Source: Flavobacteriaceae bacterium (GTDB lineage Bacteria > Bacteroidota > Bacteroidia > Flavobacteriales > Flavobacteriaceae). From it: a stretch of 64,000 bases of DNA. The stretch covers positions 1 through 64,000 of the forward strand of contig JANQRC010000035.1 in NCBI GenBank assembly GCA_028284745.1. The letters run 5' to 3'. Below, in pieces: positions 8,748-17,359 of this stretch; positions within the stretch are counted from its first letter, which is position 1, and each line of letters begins with the position of its first letter. Under the pieces are notes generated by a model that was not told the origin of the DNA, made no database searches, and saw only the letters and a program-made list of their open reading frames with translations. The translations under genes were made by a program, and so were the position numbers.

Positions 8748-9448
8748 GAACACTATTTAAGATCCTTAAGAGACTTGCAGCCTTCATGGCCCTGGCCACT
8801 TTGACATTGGTCATCATTTTAGCTTTCAAACATGAGTCGCTTCCACAAGGGAAAGAAGGTCCAGAAGCCGATGCACTCGCCCATAAGATGCTAAAGGCGG
8901 TCAACCATGCTGCGTACCAAAAGACCGAGTATCTATCATGGCAGTTCAAAGGCATTCATAGCTATGAATGGTCAAAGGACAGAGGGTTCGTAAGAGTGCG
9001 TTGGGATGATCACTTCATAACACTGAATTTAAATGACCTTGACAAGAGTGAAGTGGAACACAAAGGAATGCCTGTAGACAGCTTGAAGCGACAGAAACTC
9101 ACCAAAACAGCTTGGGATCATTTCAATAACGACTCTTTTTGGCTCGTGGCGCCACATAAGGTGTTTGATGAAGGTACACGACGTAGCATAGTAACAAACG
9201 AAGACGGCACAAGATCCTTATTGGTCACCTACAGTTCAGGTGGCACTACACCAGGTGATTCCTACCTTTGGCACTTGGATGAGAACGGTATGCCAACAAG
9301 GTATCAGATGTGGGCAAAGATCATTCCAGTAGGTGGCCTTGAAGCGACATGGGAAGGCTGGAAGACCTTCGACAATGGCCTTACATTGCCCACCAACCAC
9401 AAGTTGTTGTTCCTCAACTTGGATATGGGTGAAGTGATCGCCCGGTAG
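8744..9448 (+). CDS. Membrane-anchored protein of unknown function
   Basis: 234 residues that I do not recognise. One hydrophobic helix (about residues 11-27) acts as an uncleaved anchor or signal. The rest is a beta-rich soluble domain with many Trp residues (LSWQFKGIHSYEW, VRVRWDD, ATWEGWKTF) arranged like a LolA-type or lipocalin-type sheet, which is only an impression. It overlaps the ATP-grasp gene by four bases (ATGA), so the two are likely co-translated and the product probably faces the periplasm. Confidence 0.65.
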   Translation: MRTLFKILKRLAAFMALATLTLVIILAFKHESLPQGKEGPEADALAHKMLKAVNHAAYQKTEYLSWQFKGIHSYEWSKDRGFVRVRWDDHFITLNLNDLDKSEVEHKGMPVDSLKRQKLTKTAWDHFNNDSFWLVAPHKVFDEGTRRSIVTNEDGTRSLLVTYSSGGTTPGDSYLWHLDENGMPTRYQMWAKIIPVGGLEATWEGWKTFDNGLTLPTNHKLLFLNLDMGEVIAR

Positions 9449-9492
9449 AAAAACTAACATCCCCTTAACTTTCTTTTGCGCACTCAAAATCG

Positions 9493-9500
9493 TATCTTCG
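9493..9500 (+). promoter_or_regulatory. -7 box TATCTTCG for uvrA
   Basis: One mismatch to TAnnTTTG, 14 bases before the ATG at 9515, with a TTTTG at 9474-9478 as a possible -33 element. The same TATCTTCG octamer precedes recG. Confidence 0.5.
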
Positions 9501-9514
9501 CGGTTTGCGATTTC

Positions 9515-12346
9515 ATGACGAATTTTGAGGAACATATCCAGGTACAAGGGGCCCGAGTTCACAACCTGAAGAACATCGACGTGACCATACCACGCGAGAA
9601 GCTGGTGGTCATTACCGGGCTTTCAGGAAGTGGTAAATCATCCTTGGCCTTCGATACCATCTATGCTGAAGGGCAACGTCGCTATATCGAGACCTTTTCT
9701 GCCTATGCACGACAATTCCTTGGCGGACTGGAACGCCCGGATGTCGACAAGATCGATGGGCTGTCGCCAGTTATCGCCATCGAACAAAAGACCACCTCAA
9801 AAAGTCCTCGCTCTACCGTGGGGACCATCACCGAGATCTACGATTTTCTTCGCCTATTGTTTGCACGTGCCAGTGATGCCCACAGTTACAATACAGGTGA
9901 AAAGATGGTGAGCTACAGTGATGCGCAGATCAAAGAACTGATCCTCAAGGACTTTAGCGAGAAACGCATCAATGTGCTCGCTCCTATTGTGCGTTCGCGG
10001 AAAGGACATTACAGAGAATTGTTTCAATCCATCGCAAAGCAAGGCTTTGTGAAAGTACGCGTAGACGGCCAGATTCGCGACCTAGAGCACGGTATGAAGG
10101 TAGATCGCTACAAGACGCACGATATCGAGACCGTCATTGACCGTTTGCAGGTATCTGAAGACGAAGAGGCGCAGAAACGACTCATGGAGAGCATCAAGAC
10201 TGCCATGTATCATGGTGAGGACGTGATGTTGGTGATTCCCCATGAAGACGAAAAAGGACGCTACTTCAGTAGAAATCTGATGTGCCCATCTACCGGGATC
10301 TCCTATCCTAGCCCAGAACCTAACACCTTTTCGTTCAACTCGCCAAAAGGTATGTGCGACCATTGCAATGGCTTAGGCACCTTGCATGAGGTAAACATCG
10401 ATAAGATCATCCCAGACAGAAGCGTTTCCATCAACAATGGCGGAATAGCACCTTTGGGCGATCTCAAGAAGAACTGGGCCTTCAAACAGATGGGATTGAT
10501 CGCCGAGCGCTACAAATTCAAATTGAACGAACCCATCAAAGCCATTCCTACGGAGGCTTTAGAGATGATCTTGTACGGTGGCAAGGAGAGCTTTTCGATA
10601 GTTTCGAAGGCTGCGGGCATCACTAGAGACTACAAGATAGATTATGACGGCATTGTCAATTTCCTTCAGCATACCTACAAAGAAGGCAATTCCAATTCCC
10701 TAAGGCGCTGGGCCAAAGAATATATGGACAAGGTGCCCTGTCCCGTCTGTGAAGGGGCCCGATTGAAGAAGGAATCGCTGTTTTTCAAACTAAACGGCAA
10801 GAACATCGCCGAATTGGCCATGATGGACATCGACGAGCTATCTGAATGGTTCAAGGAACTTCCTGAAAAGCTATCGGACAAACAGTTCAAGATCGCTGAA
10901 GAAATATTAAAAGAGATCAACGCTCGTCTTCAATTCTTACTCGACGTAGGCTTGAATTACCTTTCATTGAACCGAAGCTCCAAATCTTTGTCAGGAGGTG
11001 AGGCGCAACGTATTCGCCTGGCCACACAGATAGGGTCGCAGTTGGTGGGCGTATTGTATATTTTGGATGAGCCTAGCATTGGCCTTCATCAGCGCGACAA
11101 TGCACGACTCATCAATTCGTTAGAGTCGCTTCGCGATATCGGGAATTCTGTGATCGTAGTAGAACATGACAAGGATATGATCGAACGGGCAGACCATGTC
11201 ATCGACATAGGCCCGAAAGCAGGTCGCCATGGTGGTGAGATCATTTCCGAAGGAAATCCTTCCGAAGTAAAAAAGCACCATACACTTACCGCTGAATACC
11301 TCAATGGCAATAAGGAGATTCCTGTTCCCAAAGAACGTAGGGCTGGAAGCGGTAAGGTCTTGAAGCTGAAAGGTGCCACAGGGAACAATTTAAAAGATGT
11401 CTCTGTGACATTTCCGTTAGGCAAGATGATCGGTGTAACTGGCGTTTCGGGCAGCGGAAAGTCTACCTTGATCAATGAGACCCTCTACCCTATCCTCAAC
11501 ATGCATTTCTTTAGAGCTGTGAAGAAGCCGATGCCTTACAAGAGCATTGAAGGTTTGAAGCATATCGACAAAGTGATCGATATCAATCAGTCGCCCATCG
11601 GTCGAACTCCGCGAAGCAACCCTGCAACGTATACAGGTGTGTTCAGCGAGATACGAAGCCTTTTTGCGAAGACTCCAGAAGCCGCCATACGTGGTTACAA
11701 GCCAGGGCGGTTCAGCTTCAACGTGGCCGGTGGCCGCTGTGAGACTTGCCAGGGAGCCGGCATGCGCATCATTGAAATGAACTTTCTCCCCGACGTTCAT
11801 GTAGAGTGTGAGACCTGTCAAGGAAAGCGATTCAACCGTGAAACGCTAGAGATACGCTACAAAGGCAGGTCGATCGCCGATGTACTGGGCATGACCATCA
11901 ATGAGGCTTGTGAGTTCTTTGAGCACATTCCGAAGATCTACAGGAAGCTAAAGACCATCCAAGACGTTGGCCTTGGCTATATCACATTGGGACAACAATC
12001 TACGACGCTATCAGGTGGCGAGGCGCAGCGCATCAAACTGGCCACTGAGCTTTCTAAGAAGGATACAGGCAATACCTTCTATATCTTAGATGAACCCACG
12101 ACCGGGCTTCATTTTGAAGATATTCGTGTCCTTATGGAAGTTTTGAATCGTCTAGTAGACAAAGGAAATACCGTTCTCATCATCGAACATAATTTAGATG
12201 TCATTAAAATGGTAGACCATATCATCGATATCGGTTATGAAGGTGGCAAAGGCGGTGGTGAGATCGTCGCCTCGGGCACACCCGAGGAATTGGCCAAAGA
12301 CCCGAAGAGCCATACCGCTAAGTTTCTCAAAAAAGAATTAGTTTAG
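9515..12346 (+). CDS. uvrA: UvrABC excision repair ATPase subunit A
   Basis: 943 residues, the standard length. Two ABC ATPase halves are present: Walker [11 protein letters not shown] near residue 32 and [10 protein letters not shown] in the second half, each with its own signature (LSGGEAQRI) and Walker B (ILDEPS, ILDEPT). Zinc-binding pairs are visible at CDHC/CPVC and CETC/CETC. UvrA finds bulky DNA lesions and loads UvrB. The ATG at 9515 is chosen over an in-frame TTG at 9476, because the latter would put the promoter inside the gene. Confidence 0.98.
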   Translation: MTNFEEHIQVQGARVHNLKNIDVTIPREKLVVITGLSGSGKSSLAFDTIYAEGQRRYIETFSAYARQFLGGLERPDVDKIDGLSPVIAIEQKTTSKSPRSTVGTITEIYDFLRLLFARASDAHSYNTGEKMVSYSDAQIKELILKDFSEKRINVLAPIVRSRKGHYRELFQSIAKQGFVKVRVDGQIRDLEHGMKVDRYKTHDIETVIDRLQVSEDEEAQKRLMESIKTAMYHGEDVMLVIPHEDEKGRYFSRNLMCPSTGISYPSPEPNTFSFNSPKGMCDHCNGLGTLHEVNIDKIIPDRSVSINNGGIAPLGDLKKNWAFKQMGLIAERYKFKLNEPIKAIPTEALEMILYGGKESFSIVSKAAGITRDYKIDYDGIVNFLQHTYKEGNSNSLRRWAKEYMDKVPCPVCEGARLKKESLFFKLNGKNIAELAMMDIDELSEWFKELPEKLSDKQFKIAEEILKEINARLQFLLDVGLNYLSLNRSSKSLSGGEAQRIRLATQIGSQLVGVLYILDEPSIGLHQRDNARLINSLESLRDIGNSVIVVEHDKDMIERADHVIDIGPKAGRHGGEIISEGNPSEVKKHHTLTAEYLNGNKEIPVPKERRAGSGKVLKLKGATGNNLKDVSVTFPLGKMIGVTGVSGSGKSTLINETLYPILNMHFFRAVKKPMPYKSIEGLKHIDKVIDINQSPIGRTPRSNPATYTGVFSEIRSLFAKTPEAAIRGYKPGRFSFNVAGGRCETCQGAGMRIIEMNFLPDVHVECETCQGKRFNRETLEIRYKGRSIADVLGMTINEACEFFEHIPKIYRKLKTIQDVGLGYITLGQQSTTLSGGEAQRIKLATELSKKDTGNTFYILDEPTTGLHFEDIRVLMEVLNRLVDKGNTVLIIEHNLDVIKMVDHIIDIGYEGGKGGGEIVASGTPEELAKDPKSHTAKFLKKELV

Positions 12347-12371
12347 TTAAGATTTATAAGGAATTAGAATT

Positions 12372-13061
12372 ATGAGAAAAGAACAACACCACAAAGGCTG
12401 GAACGAGATAAAGACCAACGACTCTTGGGCAATCTTCAAGATCATGGGAGAGTTTGTCAATGGCTTTGAGAAAATGAGCGCCATCGGGCCATGCGTCTCT
12501 ATCTTTGGGTCGGCACGCACCAAACCAGAAGACAAATATTACAAGTTGGCGACCTCTATAGCAAAGAAAATTGTTGAGAACGGTTATGGTGTCATCACTG
12601 GTGGTGGCCCTGGTATCATGGAAGCTGGTAACAAGGGAGCACATTTGTCGGGCGGCACATCAGTGGGATTGAACATCGACCTTCCTTTTGAGCAACATGA
12701 CAATCCATTCATCGACAGTGATAAAAGCTTAGACTTTGATTATTTCTTCGTCAGAAAGGTCATGTTCGTGAAGTATTCGCAGGGCTTTGTAGTGATGCCT
12801 GGAGGTTTCGGAACGCTAGATGAGTTGTTCGAAGCCATGACATTGATACAGACCAAGAAGATCGGTCGTTTCCCGATCATCTTGGTTGGCTCTGAATTCT
12901 GGGGTGGATTGGTCGATTGGATCAAGGAGACGCTTCGCGATCGTTTTCACAATATTAGCCCTGAGGACATTGATCTATTCTCTGTAGTGGATACGGAGGA
13001 TGAGGTCATCGAGAAGTTGAATGCCTTCTATCAGCGATACAACCTCAGTCCCAACTTTTAA
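12372..13061 (+). CDS. LOG-family (TIGR00730) Rossmann-fold protein
   Basis: 229 residues. The nucleotide-binding motif GGGPGIMEAGNKGA and the signature PGGFGTLDE define the LOG/lysine-decarboxylase-like family. Characterised members cleave ribose-5-phosphate from nucleoside monophosphates, as in cytokinin activation, and many bacterial members probably act on AMP. It lies 25 bases after uvrA and may share its transcript. The 3' end overlaps the possible longer frame of the next gene. Confidence 0.85.
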   Translation: MRKEQHHKGWNEIKTNDSWAIFKIMGEFVNGFEKMSAIGPCVSIFGSARTKPEDKYYKLATSIAKKIVENGYGVITGGGPGIMEAGNKGAHLSGGTSVGLNIDLPFEQHDNPFIDSDKSLDFDYFFVRKVMFVKYSQGFVVMPGGFGTLDELFEAMTLIQTKKIGRFPIILVGSEFWGGLVDWIKETLRDRFHNISPEDIDLFSVVDTEDEVIEKLNAFYQRYNLSPNF

Positions 13062-13074
13062 TTTATTTTTTGCT

Positions 13075-14370
13075 TTGAAATTGAAATCATTCCCACTGTT
13101 CCTGCTCGTTACCGCACAGGCTGTTTTTTGTCAAGGTAACGTAAAAGTGATGTTCTACAATTTGTTGAACTTCCCCTCTACGCAGCCCGATCGTGTTTCA
13201 CACTTACAGGCTATTGTCAATGACGTACAGCCCGACCTTTTTCTTGTCTGTGAATTGGAAAGCGCCACTGGATCCGATCATTTGCTCAATAACGCACTAA
13301 GCAGTTCTTCGATAACCTATACCGCTGCACCATTCGTCACAAATCAATCTACTGGGAATCAGCTTCACCAAATGGCCTATTACAATGGTGATAAGCTAAC
13401 CCTGGATAACATAAGCACTCTACAAAGCGATATCGTTACTACCGACTTGCGAGATATCAACAGATATTCCTTTGTGCTAAACACAACAGACGCCAGCACC
13501 AATCCTATCTATTTAGAAGTATTCGTCACACATTTGAAAGCTGGTAGAGATACACCTCCAAGTAGCACAAATGCAGACAGAAGGTTGCTTGAGGTCAGGG
13601 CATTGACAGACCATCTCAACAACAATGCTGCAACGTATAGCAATCGCTATGTGATGTTTGCAGGCGACTTCAACCTGTATACTGCCAATGAGCAGGCATT
13701 TCAAGAGATCATTGATGTAAATGGCATAAATGTCGTTGATTTTGTAGACCCGATCAATCGCATCGGTGAGTGGAGCAACAATGTAACGTTTCAGGATGTG
13801 CACACACAATCCACGCTCAGGTCTAACGGACACTTGCTAGACGATAATGGCTTTCCGGACGGGGCTACGGGTGGCCTGGACGATCGCTTCGATTTCATCA
13901 TGCTGTCACAAAACATGTTCAACAACCCGGAGTTAGAATATGTAACGTCTTCGTATGAGGCATTCGGGAACAATGGAAGCTGCTATAACGACAGTATCAA
14001 CGATAGTAATTGTACAGGCACCTACTCGCAGACAATACGAGATCATCTTTTCAACTTCAGTGATCATTTACCAGTAGTATTAGAACTGCAAACAGACCAG
14101 ACATTAAGTTTCACCGAGTTTGGTGAAAGCGCCCAATTGTTGTTTCCTATCGGAAACATTGTTAGTGATCAAATTCAAATTCAACTACAGAATGGCGCCT
14201 CAACAAGTAGCTTGAAAATATTTAACACTTTGGGACAAGAAATGGAACACATCTTGATGAATAATTCTTCAACAATCGCATTCGATATAAGTTCTTGGCC
14301 TAAAGGAATGTATATGGTCTTGATCGAAAATGATGGTGCGCGGTCGATCAGGAAATTCATTAAATACTAA
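13075..14370 (+). CDS. Secreted endonuclease/exonuclease/phosphatase-family protein with T9SS tail
   Basis: About 431 residues from a TTG at 13075, which gives a good signal peptide (KLKSFPLFLLVTAQAVFCQ). An ATG at 13021 would lie inside the LOG gene and put a hydrophilic stretch before the signal. The body is an EEP fold: VMFYNLLNFP, an acidic CELES site, VTHLKAG, FAGDFNLY, a DDRFDFI motif and the catalytic SDHLPV near the C-terminal side. The last 75-80 residues form a type A sorting domain (IFNTLGQEM, GMYMVLIE, IRKFIKY), so the protein is exported by T9SS. The substrate (DNA or a phosphoester) is unknown. Confidence 0.82.
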   Translation: MKLKSFPLFLLVTAQAVFCQGNVKVMFYNLLNFPSTQPDRVSHLQAIVNDVQPDLFLVCELESATGSDHLLNNALSSSSITYTAAPFVTNQSTGNQLHQMAYYNGDKLTLDNISTLQSDIVTTDLRDINRYSFVLNTTDASTNPIYLEVFVTHLKAGRDTPPSSTNADRRLLEVRALTDHLNNNAATYSNRYVMFAGDFNLYTANEQAFQEIIDVNGINVVDFVDPINRIGEWSNNVTFQDVHTQSTLRSNGHLLDDNGFPDGATGGLDDRFDFIMLSQNMFNNPELEYVTSSYEAFGNNGSCYNDSINDSNCTGTYSQTIRDHLFNFSDHLPVVLELQTDQTLSFTEFGESAQLLFPIGNIVSDQIQIQLQNGASTSSLKIFNTLGQEMEHILMNNSSTIAFDISSWPKGMYMVLIENDGARSIRKFIKY

Positions 14371-17196
14371 TTGAAGAGATCTCTATTTCCCATACTCGTT
14401 GTTCATTTGCTAACCCTTCAAGGTACTTGGGCGCAAAATGAGTACAACATCACTGTTGCCCTAGATACCATAAGCAATACGCTGAAGGTGCAACAGCACA
14501 TGCAGTTCCAGAACAAATCACGGGACACACTCAATCAGGTGTACTTAAACGATTGGGCCTATGCGTATGACAACAAGTACACCCCGTTAGCTGGGCGCTT
14601 CGCAGAAGAATTCAATAGCAGTCTGCTATTGGCCAAGGACAAGACCAGAGGCACTAACAAGATATTGTCTATCTCAGACAAGAATTATGATTTTCTTGAT
14701 TGGAAACGCCTAGAAGAGCAACCCGACATTATTCGTGTACAGCTTCGATTTCCTATTTACCCAGGGCAGAGCCATCAGATCAACAGCACGTACGAGATAA
14801 AGATACCAGATGCTAAATTTACTCGCTACGGGGTCACAAAAAACAAAGAATACTATCTGAGGTATTGGTTTTTGACCTATGCGAAGAGAAAAGATGGTGA
14901 GTGGAAATTGTACAGCAACAAGGACTTGGACGACATATATTTGGAAAATACCAACTACGATGTGAAGCTTACATCACCACTTGGCTATAACATATTCAGT
15001 GGTCTGAATGTTGACCTTGAAACCTCCTTCGGTGGGAAAAGTGTCATCGGATTCAGCGGACAGCACCGCACAGAATTTCAATTGATCCTTACCAAGCAAG
15101 AGACCTTCAAGACCTATCACACAAAGCATCTCACTTTGGTGACCGATATCATCGATGAAAAGTTGCCTGAGTACAAAACAGCTCTGATCGTAGATCGCAT
15201 AGCAGTTTTCTTGAACGAAAATCTAGGAGCATATCCTCATCAGAAGATCATAGTCACCAATACCGAATACAGGAAGAATCCAGCCTATGGCCTTAATCAG
15301 CTACCTTCTTTCATCAGGCCTTTTCCAGATGAGTTCCAGTTCGACATCGCTCTTTTCAAGACCTTTTGTGGCGATTATCTAAAGAAGACCCTGCTTCTCG
15401 ACCCGAGAAAGGAACGTTGGATCTTGGATGGTATTCAGACCTACATGATGATGAAATATGTGGACACCTACTATCCTAACATGAGACTTTCTGGAAATCT
15501 TGCCAATGTTTGGGGAGTGCGAAGCTATCATTTCTCTGAAATGGACTTCAACGAGCAATACCCGTTCTTGGCCATGTACATGGCAAGGAGAAATAATGAC
15601 CAAACTCTTGATACCCCGGCAGATTCACTGGTTCGTTTCAATGAAAAAATATCCAACAGCTACAAGGCAGGCGTAGGGTTGAAATATCTGGCAGCATATC
15701 TAGACGATGATGAAAAAGTAGATAGTGCCATCAAGGAACTTTACCGTGGGGCTTTGTTAAAAGAGGTCTCGCAGGAAGACTTCTTAAAGCTATTAGAAAG
15801 CAAAAGTGATAGAGATATATCGTGGTTTGTAGATGATTATTTGACCACTAGAAAACGTATTGACTACAAGATAAAAAAGGTCGAGAAAAGCCCAGACTCG
15901 TTACGCATAACCATAAAGAACAAGCAAAAGAATGCTTTTCCGATGACGCTCTTCGGGTTGAAGAATGATTCTGTGGTAAGTAAGCAATGGCTTAAGGACC
16001 TAAAGGACGAGGCCACCATAACCATCCCCAACGATGGGCAGGACAAACTGGTGCTAAATTACGACAAGATCATCCCAGAATTCAACCAACGGGATAACTG
16101 GGAGTCTTTGAAAGGGTTCTTCTTCAACAACAAGCCCTTCAGCTTCAAATTCTTTAAAGACACCGAAGACCCATACTACAATCAGGTGTTCTTCGTGCCA
16201 ACCGTAGATTTCAATGTGTATGACGGCATATCTCCTGGACTTCGCTTCAACAACAAAGGTTTGCTGAGGAAGAACTTCTTCTATGATTTTCGCCCTGCAT
16301 ATTCCTTTAGAGAAAAAAGCTTCATCGGAGGGGCGAATATAGCATATACGCACCAGCTTCAGGAAAAAAAGCTGAACTCGATAACCTATGGCATACGTGG
16401 CAATACATTTCATTTTGCGCCAAATTCCAGGTATGAGACCTTGGCGCCTTACTTGTCATTTGGTTTTCGAAACCCTAATGATTTCAGGAGCAATAAACGA
16501 AGGTCACTGACATTCAGACATCTTATCGTCAAGCGATCTGGTGAGGCTACCATAGAGACCGACCCAGACTATTCCGTCTTCAATTCTAGATACACATTCT
16601 CGAACATAGACGCCATACGCCTAATGCGATGGAGCATCGATGGCCAAGCAGCTTCCGATTTCTCTAAGATATCATTCAATCTGCGCTACCGAAAACTACT
16701 AAGAGACAATCGAAGGTTCTCATTTAGATTCTTTGCAGGCGCGTTCATCCACAACGATACCAATTCAGACTTTTTCAGTTTTGCGCTAGATAGGCCGACA
16801 GACTACCTATTTGATTACGACTATCTCGGGCGATCTGAAGATTCTGGGATCTACAGTCAGCAGGTCATCATAGCTGAAGGAGGTTTTAAAGCCAAGTTAG
16901 ACTATCCCTTTGCTGACGACTTCATGATGACCGCAAATACAAGTTATAGCATTTGGAGATGGATCGAGGCCTATGGAGATCTTGGCCTGGTCTCAGATAG
17001 TGACTTTGGCACTAAACTCGTCTATGATTCTGGAATACGTCTGAATCTAGTTGAAGATTACTTCGAGCTATACTTCCCCGTGTACTCTAACAATGGTTGG
17101 GAGATCGGTCGACCGAGATACGATACTCGTATCCGATTTGTAGTGACACTGAGCCCCAGAACACTCTTCAGGCTCTTCAGTAGAAAATGGTTTTGA
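14371..17196 (+). CDS. M1-aminopeptidase-like domain fused to an outer-membrane barrel, zinc motif lost
   Basis: 941 residues starting with TTG directly after the previous stop (TAATTG). A signal peptide (to about residue 21, TWAQ) is followed by an M1-peptidase-like region (about 22-500). Where active M1 enzymes have HEXXH...E followed by WLxEGFATY, this protein reads KTFCGDYLKK...WILDGIQTY: the two His residues and the distal Glu are absent. Residues about 590-941 look like outer-membrane beta strands (DFRPAYSFREKSFIGG, SFNLRYRKLL) ending in RKWF. The likely role is structural, binding or export-related rather than proteolytic. A true M1 enzyme is encoded at 44147-46060. Confidence 0.75.
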   Translation: MKRSLFPILVVHLLTLQGTWAQNEYNITVALDTISNTLKVQQHMQFQNKSRDTLNQVYLNDWAYAYDNKYTPLAGRFAEEFNSSLLLAKDKTRGTNKILSISDKNYDFLDWKRLEEQPDIIRVQLRFPIYPGQSHQINSTYEIKIPDAKFTRYGVTKNKEYYLRYWFLTYAKRKDGEWKLYSNKDLDDIYLENTNYDVKLTSPLGYNIFSGLNVDLETSFGGKSVIGFSGQHRTEFQLILTKQETFKTYHTKHLTLVTDIIDEKLPEYKTALIVDRIAVFLNENLGAYPHQKIIVTNTEYRKNPAYGLNQLPSFIRPFPDEFQFDIALFKTFCGDYLKKTLLLDPRKERWILDGIQTYMMMKYVDTYYPNMRLSGNLANVWGVRSYHFSEMDFNEQYPFLAMYMARRNNDQTLDTPADSLVRFNEKISNSYKAGVGLKYLAAYLDDDEKVDSAIKELYRGALLKEVSQEDFLKLLESKSDRDISWFVDDYLTTRKRIDYKIKKVEKSPDSLRITIKNKQKNAFPMTLFGLKNDSVVSKQWLKDLKDEATITIPNDGQDKLVLNYDKIIPEFNQRDNWESLKGFFFNNKPFSFKFFKDTEDPYYNQVFFVPTVDFNVYDGISPGLRFNNKGLLRKNFFYDFRPAYSFREKSFIGGANIAYTHQLQEKKLNSITYGIRGNTFHFAPNSRYETLAPYLSFGFRNPNDFRSNKRRSLTFRHLIVKRSGEATIETDPDYSVFNSRYTFSNIDAIRLMRWSIDGQAASDFSKISFNLRYRKLLRDNRRFSFRFFAGAFIHNDTNSDFFSFALDRPTDYLFDYDYLGRSEDSGIYSQQVIIAEGGFKAKLDYPFADDFMMTANTSYSIWRWIEAYGDLGLVSDSDFGTKLVYDSGIRLNLVEDYFELYFPVYSNNGWEIGRPRYDTRIRFVVTLSPRTLFRLFSRKWF

Positions 17197-17292
17197 TTGA
17201 ATTATTTGTATTATTCAAAGTCTTTTTGTGGAAAAATTTCATAATTAAAACTTAAATTGATCAAAATATTGTCAATTTTTCAATCTTAATCA

Positions 17293-17332
17293 TGCTTGGC
17301 ATTGCTTGGCATTGATGAAATTCGTATTTTCG
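17293..17332 (+). promoter_or_regulatory. Promoter of the E1 dehydrogenase gene with tandem 10-bp repeat
   Basis: TGCTTGGCAT occurs twice with no gap (17293-17302 and 17303-17312), followed at 17325-17332 by the -7-like box TATTTTCG and, 27 bases on, the ATG at 17360. The repeat covers the -33 region, so it is placed like an operator. Confidence 0.5.
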
Positions 17333-17359
17333 CAACGCTAAATCATTCACCCTTTCTAA

